Assembly: GCF_003286085.1 (NCBI RefSeq)
Contig: NW_020825312.1
Location: forward strand, 558,001 to 622,000
Direction of reading: 5' to 3'
Source of the DNA: Drosophila persimilis
Lineage: Eukaryota > Arthropoda > Insecta > Diptera > Drosophilidae
DNA: 64,000 nucleotides
The position numbers were made by a program, and so were the translations under genes. Positions within the stretch are counted from its first letter, which is position 1; each line of letters opens with the position of its first letter. The notes under the pieces were generated by a model that worked only from the letters and a program-made list of their open reading frames with translations, searched no databases and was not told the DNA's origin. Below, in pieces: positions 13,601 to 23,945 of this stretch.

Positions 13601-16600
13601 TTGTTTCTCTTTTGTCCCTGATCGGGGCAATTGGCTCAAGTCAAGATGCATTTTGGCTTGTCCATTGTTCTGGCTGAAGAGGTCCGAGGCGTAGACTTCT
13701 TGTCAGCATTGTCACGCCATACAGACGTCGACGCCGCCCTGACAATTAGACAGATTCCGATATTGGACACTGAACCCTGGACACTGGATGCATATGGGCA
13801 TTGTCAAGCCAATTATGATCAGTGTATGGTGAAAAATCTGTCTCTGGCTGACCGCTGGTCCAGCAGCTGTTTTCCATCTTTCAAGAGCACATTTCAAGAT
13901 GCAACTGGCACGCGCTTGGGCCTGGACTCTTGTGTGGGATTTGGCAGACAATACGAGAGTTAGGCGTGTAATCTACCAAAAGGTGTTTTGTTCAAGATTC
14001 AAAGGTAATCAGTAGTTTGCAGATATGGCAAGTCGGTGAGAAGTTGGGAATTAGCTTAGATTTATCATGTTTATCATGGGTAGATTGTGGTCATATCATA
14101 TTTTGTACGATTTCCTCAATCGCTTAATAACATAATTGCAGAAGAAAGGATGTTCCCTAAGGATAGAGCTCTGCTCTATCCATCATTGTTATTTGTATAT
14201 TCTAAAAGACAGATCTGCAACTTATATTATACCTCTAATATGATTCTAAATTGGCTAAACTAACTTTTAATCTTTACTAAAGACTTCTTAAGGATTCAAC
14301 TATGAGAATCTGGAGTTTCTAAATATATCCTTCACTTATACTTAAGAATTTCAATCAAAAATCTATTAAAATTTACAGAATTGTTACCTTTTAGCACTCC
14401 GAACCCATATATTCCTGCTACTACGTATTTAAAGCCGATACCAAACCACAATTTATATAAATACAAATCAATGTTACAACCTTCACTAATCCCTTAAGCT
14501 AAGGCTAAAACCCAACTCAAATCTCCAACTCTTTCCAGAAGAGAAAAGAAAAACACGCCGCCACAGATCATTCGATGAGGATCCCATATGAGAGGAAGGC
14601 GTCAACAAGTTTTTACACAAAACTTTGTAATATTTATGGGGGTTTCTTTCTTTTTCTTTTTTCACTTCTTTCAATTTTCTTGTGAATTATTAATGAAAAA
14701 TCATTTATTGAAATATGTATAGGTATGTTTTTTTATAGTGGCTTTGCAGGCATTCGACATTTAAACGCTTAAATATTTATGCCTTTTTTATATCTCTTTC
14801 TCCCGACCATACGTACTACCTAAGAGCTGCCAGAAGAAAGACCCCATATACATTGTTGAATATTCATAAGCAAGCGCCTAGTGGCGTCATTTTCGGATTT
14901 GTATTTGGGATTGAGATTGGGATGGAGATGGGGATGGGGATTGGAATGAGAGTAGCAGCCGAAAGAGCCGAACAACTGGGGCGGGGTCAAGATCGATGAT
15001 GTCAAGAAAAGGTCTTGGGCAACAGAATCGCCCCATTGTTAATGTTGTTGTTGTTGTTGTTGTTTTTGACCGAAGCCAGCGGCTTAGAACTGTTGACATT
15101 TGATTTTCGGGGTCTAAGCCCTAGATTTTTTGGTTGTAAGCGGCTCCGACTTAGATCTCCCGCTGTTCTCACACTGACAGTTATCGGATACTCTCCAATC
15201 AGATCAGATCGAAGAGTTTCGCCCGAGAATCTATAACACTTTCGGTCCAGTGGGGGCAGAGCAATAAGCGTCAGCACCTTGTCCAATTTGCTATGGTAAT
15301 GAAAATTACATTCGTCGAACAAAGCCATGGCAAATCGATCATCGCCGAGCATAAATCATGATCAATTCTCTGCAGACTCATGGCAAAATACTCGTATTGG
15401 GGTTCGTATACGTACAACCCGAAAAAATATACAAATCCTGTGGGTGGTTCACACAAAAAAAAAGCTCTCACAGCGGGTGCAAAAATCGATTAAACGTTTA
15501 AGCCCAAGAGTAGGAAAAAAAGAACCGGATAAAAATGAAATCTTTTTTGTTGAATGAACATTGAATTGAGCAACATCATCCAGGCGACACGATCAATGCA
15601 ACATCGAGAGAAAATGTTTAGCTAATGTTCAACTGAATATCACTTTTTGTGTGTGGCTGGTGCTGGGACTGGGGCTGGGGCTGGGATTGGGGCTTTGGTT
15701 GCGGTTCGGGTTTGGCATCCACTGCAGATACGAGTACTGCTCGTAGATCGAACCTCAGATGAGCCTCGTTTCACAGCCGAAAACTTTTTGTTTCACTCAA
15801 AGTGTGGGGTGTGTGATGGGATCCGTCGTTCCTCCGATATGCACCCCCACTGTGCGATCTGTGTGCTTTTCATATTCACCGCGATCCGATGTGGTTTTTG
15901 GTCTGTCTGTCGTCTGTGTTTTGGAAACTCATCGTTTTCCAGCGGCTATTAGTGAGATCAGATCGCTTTGGTTTTGAAATTGAATTGGATCTCGATCGGA
16001 ATCTGAATCTCAATCTGTGTCAGTATCTGTATCTGTATCTGTATCTGGGTTTCGAGTCGAAAATCATTGTCTTAACGCTCCCCCACACACACACACTCAC
16101 TTCCATATCTAATGGTTGGCGGCCTGACGCCGCCTGTTGCGTTTTCCGGCTCAAATGCTCTCAGCGGGCTAACAATCTATACAACAAACCCATTTTATGG
16201 GTCACTGAGAGTTGTCTTACATGTGCACCAATTAAAAAGGAAAGCAAAATCATAAGCTATGGATTGTGCGGGTGGAATATGGAAGGAATATGTACAGATG
16301 TGTGGATTTACGTGTGAGATCTCTCATTATAATTTGAAGTGAGAGATTGATATGCTCTAACACAAGTTAAGGATAGTTTTCTATCACTAAGATAAGGTAT
16401 CAAGCCGTGATTAACCTTCCGTATGGCATAAGCAAACTATTTTTAGTAATATTTAGACGAAATGTATCTTAAATATATAGTTTCCAACTATTTTCAAAAG
16501 TTTAAAACGTTTCCTTTTCAATCAATATGAAAGTACTATATCTTGTAATATTCTGGTCTCAAAGTCTTAAAGAAATTATGATTTCCATCAGTTATACATA

Positions 16601-16680
16601 TTTCAAAAATATATCCTATAGGATTTTCCATCTTCTGTTATCTGTAGGATCACACATCGTCCTTCCCAACTCACCTTCAT
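864..16680 (-). CDS. Awh: Arrowhead, LIM-homeodomain transcription factor (6 coding exons)
   Basis: Coding exons on the minus strand, in transcript order: 16675-16680, 3403-3584, 2306-2523, 1435-1668, 1042-1167 and 864-925. All junctions are GT..AG and phases agree. The total is 828 nt and 275 residues, the length I recall for the melanogaster protein. LIM domain 1 lies near residues 8-60 ([13 protein letters not shown] onward, Cys/His zinc ligands intact). LIM domain 2 lies near 69-123 (CSKCCRGIS onward). The homeodomain lies near 148-207, with recognition-helix core [12 protein letters not shown]. The C-terminal tail ends HCMPSEV. This is the Lhx6/Lhx8 group, nuclear DNA-binding regulators; fly Awh is known for abdominal histoblast and salivary imaginal ring establishment. 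The first coding exon is only ATGAAG, placed by its GTGAGT donor, a good TTAAAATG start context and phase fit. The other exons are unambiguous. Confidence 0.95.
1435..1668 (-). other. Awh: Awh homeobox exon
   Basis: This exon encodes the whole homeodomain, starting after acceptor TTTCTTGTAG with [15 protein letters not shown] and ending HIHAGKNK at donor GTAAGT. Helix 3 reads [15 protein letters not shown], with the invariant W, F, N and R. A second GTAAGA donor lies exactly 12 bases upstream at 1446, in frame. Confidence 0.95.
5208..5290. repeat. Possible dispersed-repeat relic
   Basis: The segment around TAACATACCCTAGAAGAGGG, followed by TTTGCAGCGACGGAAGG, resembles by memory a common Drosophila dispersed repeat that carries ATACCC..GAGGGTATTA and a TTTGCAACGC..GAAGG block. 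It is diverged and short. The assignment is by eye only. Confidence 0.3.
7625..7664. repeat. (TG)n microsatellite
   Basis: A 40 bp nearly pure TG dinucleotide run with one C interruption, in Awh intron 1. Confidence 0.95.
8274..8400 (+). promoter_or_regulatory. TATA-like element with nearby poly(A) signals, possible mini-transcript
   Basis: A TATA-like TATTTAA at 8274-8280 is followed, at a normal initiation distance, by a 5'-UTR-like stretch without ATG. Two AATAAA signals follow at 8367-8372 and 8384-8389, then a T/GT-rich zone. No meaningful open frame exists. It could be a short non-coding transcript, or chance in AT-rich DNA. Confidence 0.2.
9730..9753. repeat. (GA)n microsatellite
   Basis: A nearly pure GA run, with a second GA run at 9611-9640 about 100 bp upstream. 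GA tracts can bind GAGA factor, but no promoter is evident here. Confidence 0.9.
10480..10524. repeat. (TTG/TTC)n simple repeat
   Basis: An imperfect run of TTG and TTC trinucleotides in Awh intron 1. It creates spurious leucine- or cysteine-rich open frames. Confidence 0.9.
15043..15064. repeat. (TTG)n microsatellite
   Basis: About seven TTG/TGT units in Awh intron 1. Confidence 0.85.
16675..16680 (-). other. Awh: Awh first coding exon (6 coding bases, Met-Lys)
   Basis: On the minus strand ATGAAG is followed directly by the strong donor GTGAGTTGGG and preceded by ATTAAA, a favourable fly start context. Exon 2 begins in phase 0 with ACTGAGCTGCGT (Thr-Glu-Leu-Arg), so splicing gives [11 protein letters not shown], matching the N-terminus I recall for Awh. 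No alternative ATG opens the LIM1 exon in frame. The exon continues upstream as 5' UTR of unknown length. Confidence 0.75.
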
Positions 16681-17840
16681 TTTAATTGCCTCCACAATTT
16701 TGGCGGTTTTTAATCCAAGTCTTTTGCACAAAATTCTTTAGCCAGCTTTAGTCGAACTGGACCTTAGAGTGCGGAGTTCAGATCTTATAGAGTAGATCTT
16801 AGGACGACTTGATCAGGGTTTGTCAAGCGTCCAACAGTTGTCACTGACTTCATAAAATAATTCTTATATAATATGCCGCTGCTATAAAAAAAAACCGATG
16901 TTTCCGATGGATCAATTTGCGAGCGTTTGCAACATTTTCATTTGATTAGCACATTCGATAATAGTTCACTCTGCCGTCGGCTGTATGGATGGTAGAGAAG
17001 TTGCGGATTTTCGTACTGTGGGACCCTTATCAAGAGCGACGCGTACGCGTGTCGTGATAACACGTTTGGGCCAAGAACGACGGCAATCGTGGCTCAGACG
17101 AAAGAGCCACAACCAGAACCAGAACCAAGAATACGTTTTCAGAGCGGATCGGATCGGAGCGGAGCGGACGCGACGTTGTTACAGCTTCGAGGCCACTGCG
17201 TAAACTGCCGGTGCTCTAGCCTCTCGGATCTGACGGCAGCATTGGATCTGTGATGTCTGTGACGACGACGACGACGACGGTGACGATGACGCCCGGTTTC
17301 CATATGCCCATAGCATACTGCAAACACCACCACCACAAGCACGCACACATTCACATACAGGGCACAACACCAGCACCACCACCAACACCACCACCACTGC
17401 AGCACCAACTCCGAATTTTGACTCGAAAACCCGCTCAACTGGTTCTCGAGCCACAGCTGTCGTCTCGGAGTTGATGGTGATTGGTTGCCATGACTGCCTC
17501 TGGCTCGACGGGCAACGCCCCCTTTCGAAACGAGTTTCCGCTTGTCGTCCCCCATTTTGAGTGGATTCGAATGGCTCTCGCACCGCACCACCAGAGCACC
17601 ACTGCACGGCCAATTGAGTGCGCCGGCGCGTGCCGGTGCCATTGGATGGGTGGTTGTTGCTTTTGCTGTTGCCACACTCTGTCTCAATGGATGGACGGAC
17701 GGAGAGCGGAACTCGGACGCGGCCGCACTTGACTTTTTTGGGGTCAAACCGCTTGACGGAGAGGCGGCGGCTGCCATGCCAGTTGACAGTTGTGGATGTT
17801 GTTGGATACTTTATTCGTTTTTTTGAGTATTTTTTCATTT
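16681..17840 (-). promoter_or_regulatory. Awh upstream region with GC-rich island (17.0-17.8 kb)
   Basis: This lies immediately upstream of the Awh start exon. The first 300 bases are AT-rich, then about 800 bases are clearly GC-richer than the flanks, open in several frames on both strands, and full of CGA and CCA triplet runs. This fits a 5' UTR or promoter-proximal island better than a gene, since no single frame is preferred. No unequivocal TATA or initiator could be fixed. Confidence 0.35.
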
Positions 17841-20800
17841 AATGGAATGCCAGAGATATGATAGTGGAGTAGAGCTTCCTGCATGGAGAACATTTAAGTT
17901 GTGGGAAATTTAATTTGGGTAACATTGGAAGGTGGGAAAGTTTGAGGGCAGGGGATAGTGGATAGATATGTTAGAAATCTGATAGATGGAGAAGAATATC
18001 AGTTAAGAGTTACAATTCCTATGTTCTATTGCTGAACATACATTAATTTCCCCCACTTCAAAGCTTGGGAAATCAAAAAGTCTGCTTTAAATTTTATGTA
18101 TCATCTCCCAATTCCAAAAATTATAATTCTTAGTCAATTTTAAATCGAAGAAGATCGAAACTACGTACAAGGATACCAATCGATTCGATAGATTCCGAAA
18201 ATCATATGACCCTCAGAGATCAGTCTGGAACTTTAATCCCTAAAAGCATTGTTATCTTGAAGCTGTTCCATCAGTTAACCTGATGGCCCATTGGTTAGGC
18301 TCGATCTGCCAAGATGCTCAGTCTGTGACCAGAAATATTTTTCAGCATCTTTTGCTCTGTACTCGATTCTCTTTTGGAGTGTGATGCCTTTTAAAGCCGC
18401 TTGGCATTCAATTGGCATTTTGCTGTCGACTTCAGCCAGCATCTCCTCCCACAACCACTCCATTTCCCCTGCTCTCCATCTGCATCACGATTCTCCTTCT
18501 CCATCTCCTTTTTTTCGCTCTGCTCACGTTATTTAAGGATTAACATCATTTTATGCTGCCTCGCAATGCCTTTTTTGCAGGATTAAATGCTGCCGTCTGT
18601 TGGCAGTTCTCTCAGCCTCTGCCTCTGCTTCTGCCACTCCTCCTTCTCCTTCTCCCACACCCCAGTCCCCTTTCACTCCTTTGAATTGATTGCATTGCAC
18701 TTTTTCCTGTGGCTGGTGTTGTTGTTGCATAGTTTGCGCTGATGCGCCGCCTCCATGGGGCAGGCTCCCTTTCGTTTCCACGTCCTCGTGAGTGCTCCCT
18801 CTTTCCTGGCTACAAAGTGATTTTTATGGCTTTTCGTCGGGTTTGTATGGGTGCATCTGTGCATCTGTGTGTGTGTATGTGTATGCAAATGTTTGCTCTT
18901 GTGTGTGTCTGTGAGTGAATGCACTTTGATGTTTCCGCATTACAAAGGCGGCACTTTAATGGCCTGGCCCCTCGCATGCATGCTCGTATATCAAACGAGA
19001 GGAAAGCTTGACAGCAGCTCAAAGCTTTAACACGCATACGCCCCGTGGTGGCCCCTCACAGAAAATATGATGCAAAAGATAGACAAATAAATAATATAGT
19101 GCAGGCTTATCTGGGGATACAAATGCCTAGATTTTCGATAGAGTAGTGCCAAATTGTTTGATCGTGCAGATATATATATATAGTACATATGTAGTAGAAT
19201 GCAGAGATATGCTATGTAGATGATATACTTGGGGACAGCTTTGAGAGAAGATAAAGTGGAGCAAGTTGTGGTTCTCCACATCTTGAGATACTGAGAGGTT
19301 ACAACCAAAGTTTCAACGATAGAGCCACAGCATCTATAAGAACTAGTAATAGATTCTTTCGATTTTATCTAACATCTAACAGCCACATCGATGCGCAGCC
19401 TTTCACTTATCCTTGGCCACATCTGCCCCTAAAATAACTCGATCCAAGAGGCACTAAATTGATTAACAGTAGCCCCATACCACAATCCTTAACCTCAGAG
19501 CAAAAGAAAAAGAAAGACAGTTCAAGCTGTCAACGCTTCAGCCTTTCCCGGAATGCCTTCCATTTACATGCCATAATTTTCAAATGTCACCCGTTTACAA
19601 AGCCTTGACCATTTGATTTCGACCGCCTCTGGCAGTAGGGTTTTGCCCTCTTGTTGCCCATTGTTGGATCGGAACAGGTTGAACCTCGGGCATCGGGCAT
19701 CGGGCCTTGGGCCTGGGGCACCGCCACCGCCAAGAAGACTACCGCAAGAAGACTACCTGCACCGCGAACCCTAAATGAACTCATCCTTTTCATTTCTTTC
19801 TTTGTTCGATCCATAGACCAGCGATATAATATTTATTTGGATCTTTATTGAGCTGCAACCTGTCGTTGGGTCTTGGGTATTTCTCTTTCTCCGTCTTTAC
19901 GTCTGTCTGTCTCTCGGGGTCTTCCCATTTTGCTGGCAGATTTATGTGCTGCTCCTCCACTAAGATATCATCCAAAGATACCATCGAAGGGCTGGCTGCC
20001 CAAAGATCCAACTCTCTCACTGTCTTTAATCGGTGAAAATTTCAGGGTAATTTGTTGGGTCTGCTCTTTCTCTAGCCCAAAAACTGTTGGTGGCATGTTC
20101 GTTGGACTGCTGCTGCTGCTGCTACCTATCGCGCGTGTTATGAAGATGTTAACCCCTGGACTATGTCTTAATTGTCAGGGGTTAGAGCCACAGGCCGTTT
20201 GGGCGAATGTTCCACAGAAATACACCTATACTCGGCCCGCGTCTGTTTGCATAATGCCTGTCCTGTTCCTGTTTGCTCAAGTTTTATGACCGCTTTGCTA
20301 ACATGTGCCATAGGACATCATTTTGTGGTAGTAAAACGACAGTCGAATGCGTTCTCAAACTCCATAAATCATCTGAACATGGCCGTACCACAATTTATGT
20401 TGAATGTCCTCTGGGGGACAGCAGTCTTTTACTAAATGGAGGACCCTTTGTTTTTTGGATTTCCGATAGGAAACTTAGCGTTTCCTTCACCACCCCCACA
20501 CCCCCCCAATTGCAAAACTCAATTTTCATAGCTTTTTTTCTTCGTTCTCCTTATACATTATAGTATATATATATGTATATATATATTTGTAATAACTCTC
20601 TAGTGTATATATAAATTAAAATAAATAAATACATTTTTTTGGTTGGTGATTTTTTGGTTTTTTTTTTACTGTTTTTGTTGTTGTTTTTTTAATAATAGTT
20701 ATCATTAGCATCATCATCAATGATCATTATCGTTATCATTAGAATAATCCTCGTCGGTAAAAACTCCGCTCTTTTGTCTGTCTTTATATCTCATTGCATG

Positions 20801-21507
20801 CTCGGGTTGTTCGAGTTGTTCTGGTTGCTGTTGCTGTTGCAGTGGTTGTCGTGTTGTATAATTAGTTTTTAATAGATCGGGTTTAATAGATCGGATCGAC
20901 TTATCATGATGCGCAGTAATAATAATAATAATAGCAATAATAATATACTGTATAACATACACTATTTTTAGTTACCTTTCCGTCAGCCCATAGGTTTTCG
21001 TATCATTTTCTTTCTCACACTACCCATCCTTCATCACCACCCATCATCCCATCCTTCGTAACATTCCTATCCTCCAACATGCTTTACTCGTTCAACATTT
21101 TTTGTGGTTTTTCTTACTTTTCTTTCTATAACAAACAGAGCAACAAACAAGGAAATGCACAACAGGAGCAAATGTTCGATACTTCAGGATACTTTGGTAC
21201 TCTTCCTACCATCTCCATCCTCTAGCGATCTCCTATCCATCCATCCATCTCCTATCCATATCTACTCCTTGGGGACTAGCCAACAAAGCGTTTTCTGTGT
21301 TCATGTGTGGTACAATACGATTTTGTGCTTATTTATAATCCATTTATCATTTTGTTTCGGTTTCGGTTTCAGTTTCGATTTCGAGTTGGTTTGTTTGTTT
21401 TTATTTGTTCCGAATCTTGAGCAGTTTTTTTGTTCACTAACTTATTTGGTACTTTGTTTGTTGGTATTTTGTATGTTGTTGTATTGCAAAGTTATTGGTT
21501 ATAATGC

Positions 21508-21528
21508 TATATATATATATATATATAT
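21508..21528. repeat. (AT)n microsatellite
   Basis: A pure AT dinucleotide run followed by GTATGTATATG. Confidence 0.9.
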
Positions 21529-21623
21529 GTATGTATATGATTTATCAAGCTGAGTTACTAATGCACCTTATTTCGAAAGCTATTCATATTGTGACTCATA
21601 CTCGTACTTAGGTTAATGTTAAA

Positions 21624-21660
21624 TGGTTCATGGTTCATGGTTTATGGCTCATGGTTCATC
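21624..21660. repeat. ATGGTTC-type tandem repeat
   Basis: About four copies of a 7-8 bp unit like TTCATGGT. A related array with TGGTCCG and TGGTCCA units follows at about 21726-21757. Confidence 0.8.
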
Positions 21661-23342
21661 CACTTATCATCCACCAACTCTATCCGACACCGCTGCCGCG
21701 TACCCGCGTGGTCTGTGGTCTGTGCTCCGTGGTCCGTGGTCCATGGTCCATGGTTCTCGTCATAAGAGTGTTACTGTCTATGGCCACTACGTGATTGGAA
21801 ATGATAAATGATCAATTGAATTCGACCGATACGGATTACGGATTACGGATTACGCTCCCTAACCTATTTAACTTATCACCTATACTATATAGTAGATACT
21901 CGTAGTCGCACTTTAGATTGTGGTTTGTAAATTATTGTTATATACATTTAGACATACGATACAGTTCTAGTAGAAGTTTCCGAGTGAGTGGGAGAGAGAA
22001 GTTCTGCCATTGCTTTTCGAGTTCGTTGTACAAAAGCAAATCATAAGCCTTACAGTAGATAGATATAGTGTGTGTATCGGAGCGATCAGGCTTGGCTTTG
22101 GGCAGCGCAGTTAGACCCACAAAATGTTTGAATATGTGGAAATAGGAAAATGATAAATGAAAACGAAAAGGCAACACAAGTTTTGTAACTTTAACTAATC
22201 ATGTGGTTTTTCTTTTATTATATTTTTCGGTTTTCGCATTTTTTGTGGATTTTTGTTTTTTTTGTTGTTTCACTTGCCTATATATCGTATTATTAGATGG
22301 TACATATACATATGTAGTTTATACGCTAAGCTAATTATTTTGTTTAACAATAAATGTATAGCTGCTTGGCTCTCCATCGTTTCCATCTTTCAATCTCCAA
22401 TATCTTCTCCATAATCGTTCTTAGTTTTTTGTTTGTTTTTTAACGAAAGTTTTTTTTGTTTTGCTGCAGCTTCTTTGCATTAAGGAACAGAAAAATTATA
22501 AAGAAATTCTATTTCGAAAGAACATAAACGTAATAATAGCGAATAATTCATGAATGAAAGAAATAGTTAACAAAAGTTTGCAATAACTTAGAAAATTAGA
22601 AAATAATAAGAATTGACTTCCTAAATCATAGATATATTTATATAATATACTTTTTATGTAATAAACAGATTTAGTTGATTGTGTTCTTGTTGTTGCTGTT
22701 GTCGAGACTACTTTTCGTCGAAGAGCTTTACACAAAATTTTGCAAAACAAAATTAGATATAAGACTCTTGCCCCCAGTTCTGGCGGCAGATACGCGTATA
22801 GCTCGAGTCCCAGGTCCAGGTCCAGGTTCAGATGTCGCGTCAGTGGATGGATTGGAGTGGAGTGGAGCAGACTGGAGTAGAGTAGAGTAGAGTATCTCTC
22901 TCTGGCTTTTGCTACTGCTTTCGGTTGAGATTTCTAACATAATTAAAACGCATTCAATTAAACACACCAAAGCAAGACGACATTTAGAATTGTTTTGTCT
23001 TTTGATTTCAGTTTTTGGTAGCAGCTTTGAAAAATAATTGATTTAATATCATTCAATGGGGGCCGGGCCTTCTTCTTCTGGTAGATTCTCGGTCATGGCA
23101 TGGCTTGGATGGGGTCCTTCCTTCTCTCAGTGTGTATGTGGGGTCAGGTCCCTTCGAGATCTCTCTCAGAAGAAAAGTTTAGTGTTGGTTTTGGAATATA
23201 CCAATATACCAATCAGCGAGAAAGGGGCTGGAAGTCAGTGTGGAGTTACGTTCGTCTGCAGGTCCTAGTCCGTTTGTTTTGTTTGTATTAGCCGTCGTTG
23301 TGTGTGTGTTTAATTATTGCTTTTCCGGGTACTCGTTAGTAG

Positions 23343-23348
23343 TTTATT
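23343..23348 (-). terminator. enc: Candidate poly(A) signal of encore
   Basis: This is the first AATAAA on the minus strand after the encore stop codon, 600 bases downstream. It would give a 3' UTR of about 0.6 kb. Further AATAAA copies lie farther down, for example near 22214, so longer 3' UTRs are possible. Confidence 0.4.
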
Positions 23349-23449
23349 AAATACTATTTTATAATGGCACAAAATATACAGCATTCATATTTCTCATCTT
23401 TCGGTTATCGGCTATCCTTTCATCTGTTGCTTGCGTACAATACTCCTCC

Positions 23450-23450
<1 letters not shown>

Positions 23451-23480
<30 letters not shown>
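23451..23480. repeat. (AT)n microsatellite
   Basis: An AT dinucleotide run with one C interruption, in the probable 3' UTR of encore. Confidence 0.9.
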
Positions 23481-23945
23481 GGAGGCTATATGCTATATGC
23501 TATGTTGGTTTTTTTTCCCATTTTTGTTTCTGTTTCTATTTCTGCGGAAGATTCTGTGTAGATTGTGGTGTGTGTTGTGGCCTGGTTTGATTTGCTGACT
23601 CTGATTCTTCAGTTATAAGTCCCTGCCCAGCGCTCGCTGTTTCCAACTGCTACCAATACTCTTATTTGCCCCACAACTATCTGCTATCGCTCTCTGTTTC
23701 GGATCTCCTTCTCTGCCACAGATCTCTGGCGATCGCCTTTTGCTCTCCTCGCTTTCGCTTGCGCTCTGTTCCTTTTTCTTTTCCATTTCACTCCCTTTTT
23801 CTTTTTGTCATCTACTTTATGTTCCACTAGATTAGGTTGCTATTTATCTTTATCTTAGGTATGCCGTTATGTGTATGTAGTTTTTGTTTCGCTTTATCTG
23901 CTTTTTATCTGGGGTTTTTTGTGGGCATCCTTCCGGTGGATGGCT

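Larger units (their letters stand above)
3585..16674 (-). other. Awh: Awh intron 1, 13.1 kb, non-coding
   Basis: The interval between the start exon and the LIM1 exon. It contains many simple repeats (TG at 7625-7664, GA at 9611-9640 and 9730-9753, TTG/TTC at 10480-10524) and blocks of ordinary unique AT-rich sequence that could hold enhancers. The open frames in it are short, overlap on both strands, lack fitting splice sites and resemble no family I know. I see no tRNA or transposon coding sequence. Confidence 0.6.
17841..23345. other. Intergenic region between Awh and encore
   Basis: No gene is supported here. It is AT-rich DNA with simple repeats: TG-type at 18866-18890, an ATGGTTC-type repeat at 21624-21660 and AT runs at 21508-21528. 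The left part is probably Awh upstream sequence. The right part could include distal 3' UTR of encore if poly(A) sites beyond the first are used. Confidence 0.5.

Noticed and set aside
13631-13963. 110-codon plus-strand frame in Awh intron 1
   Set aside because: No domain, no promoter or splice signals, and no similarity to a family I know. Its composition resembles the intron around it.
17139-17838. Two overlapping minus-strand frames of 212 and 219 codons
   Set aside because: They overlap each other in different frames and follow triplet repeats, with no domain or preferred frame. Kept only as an upstream GC-rich island.
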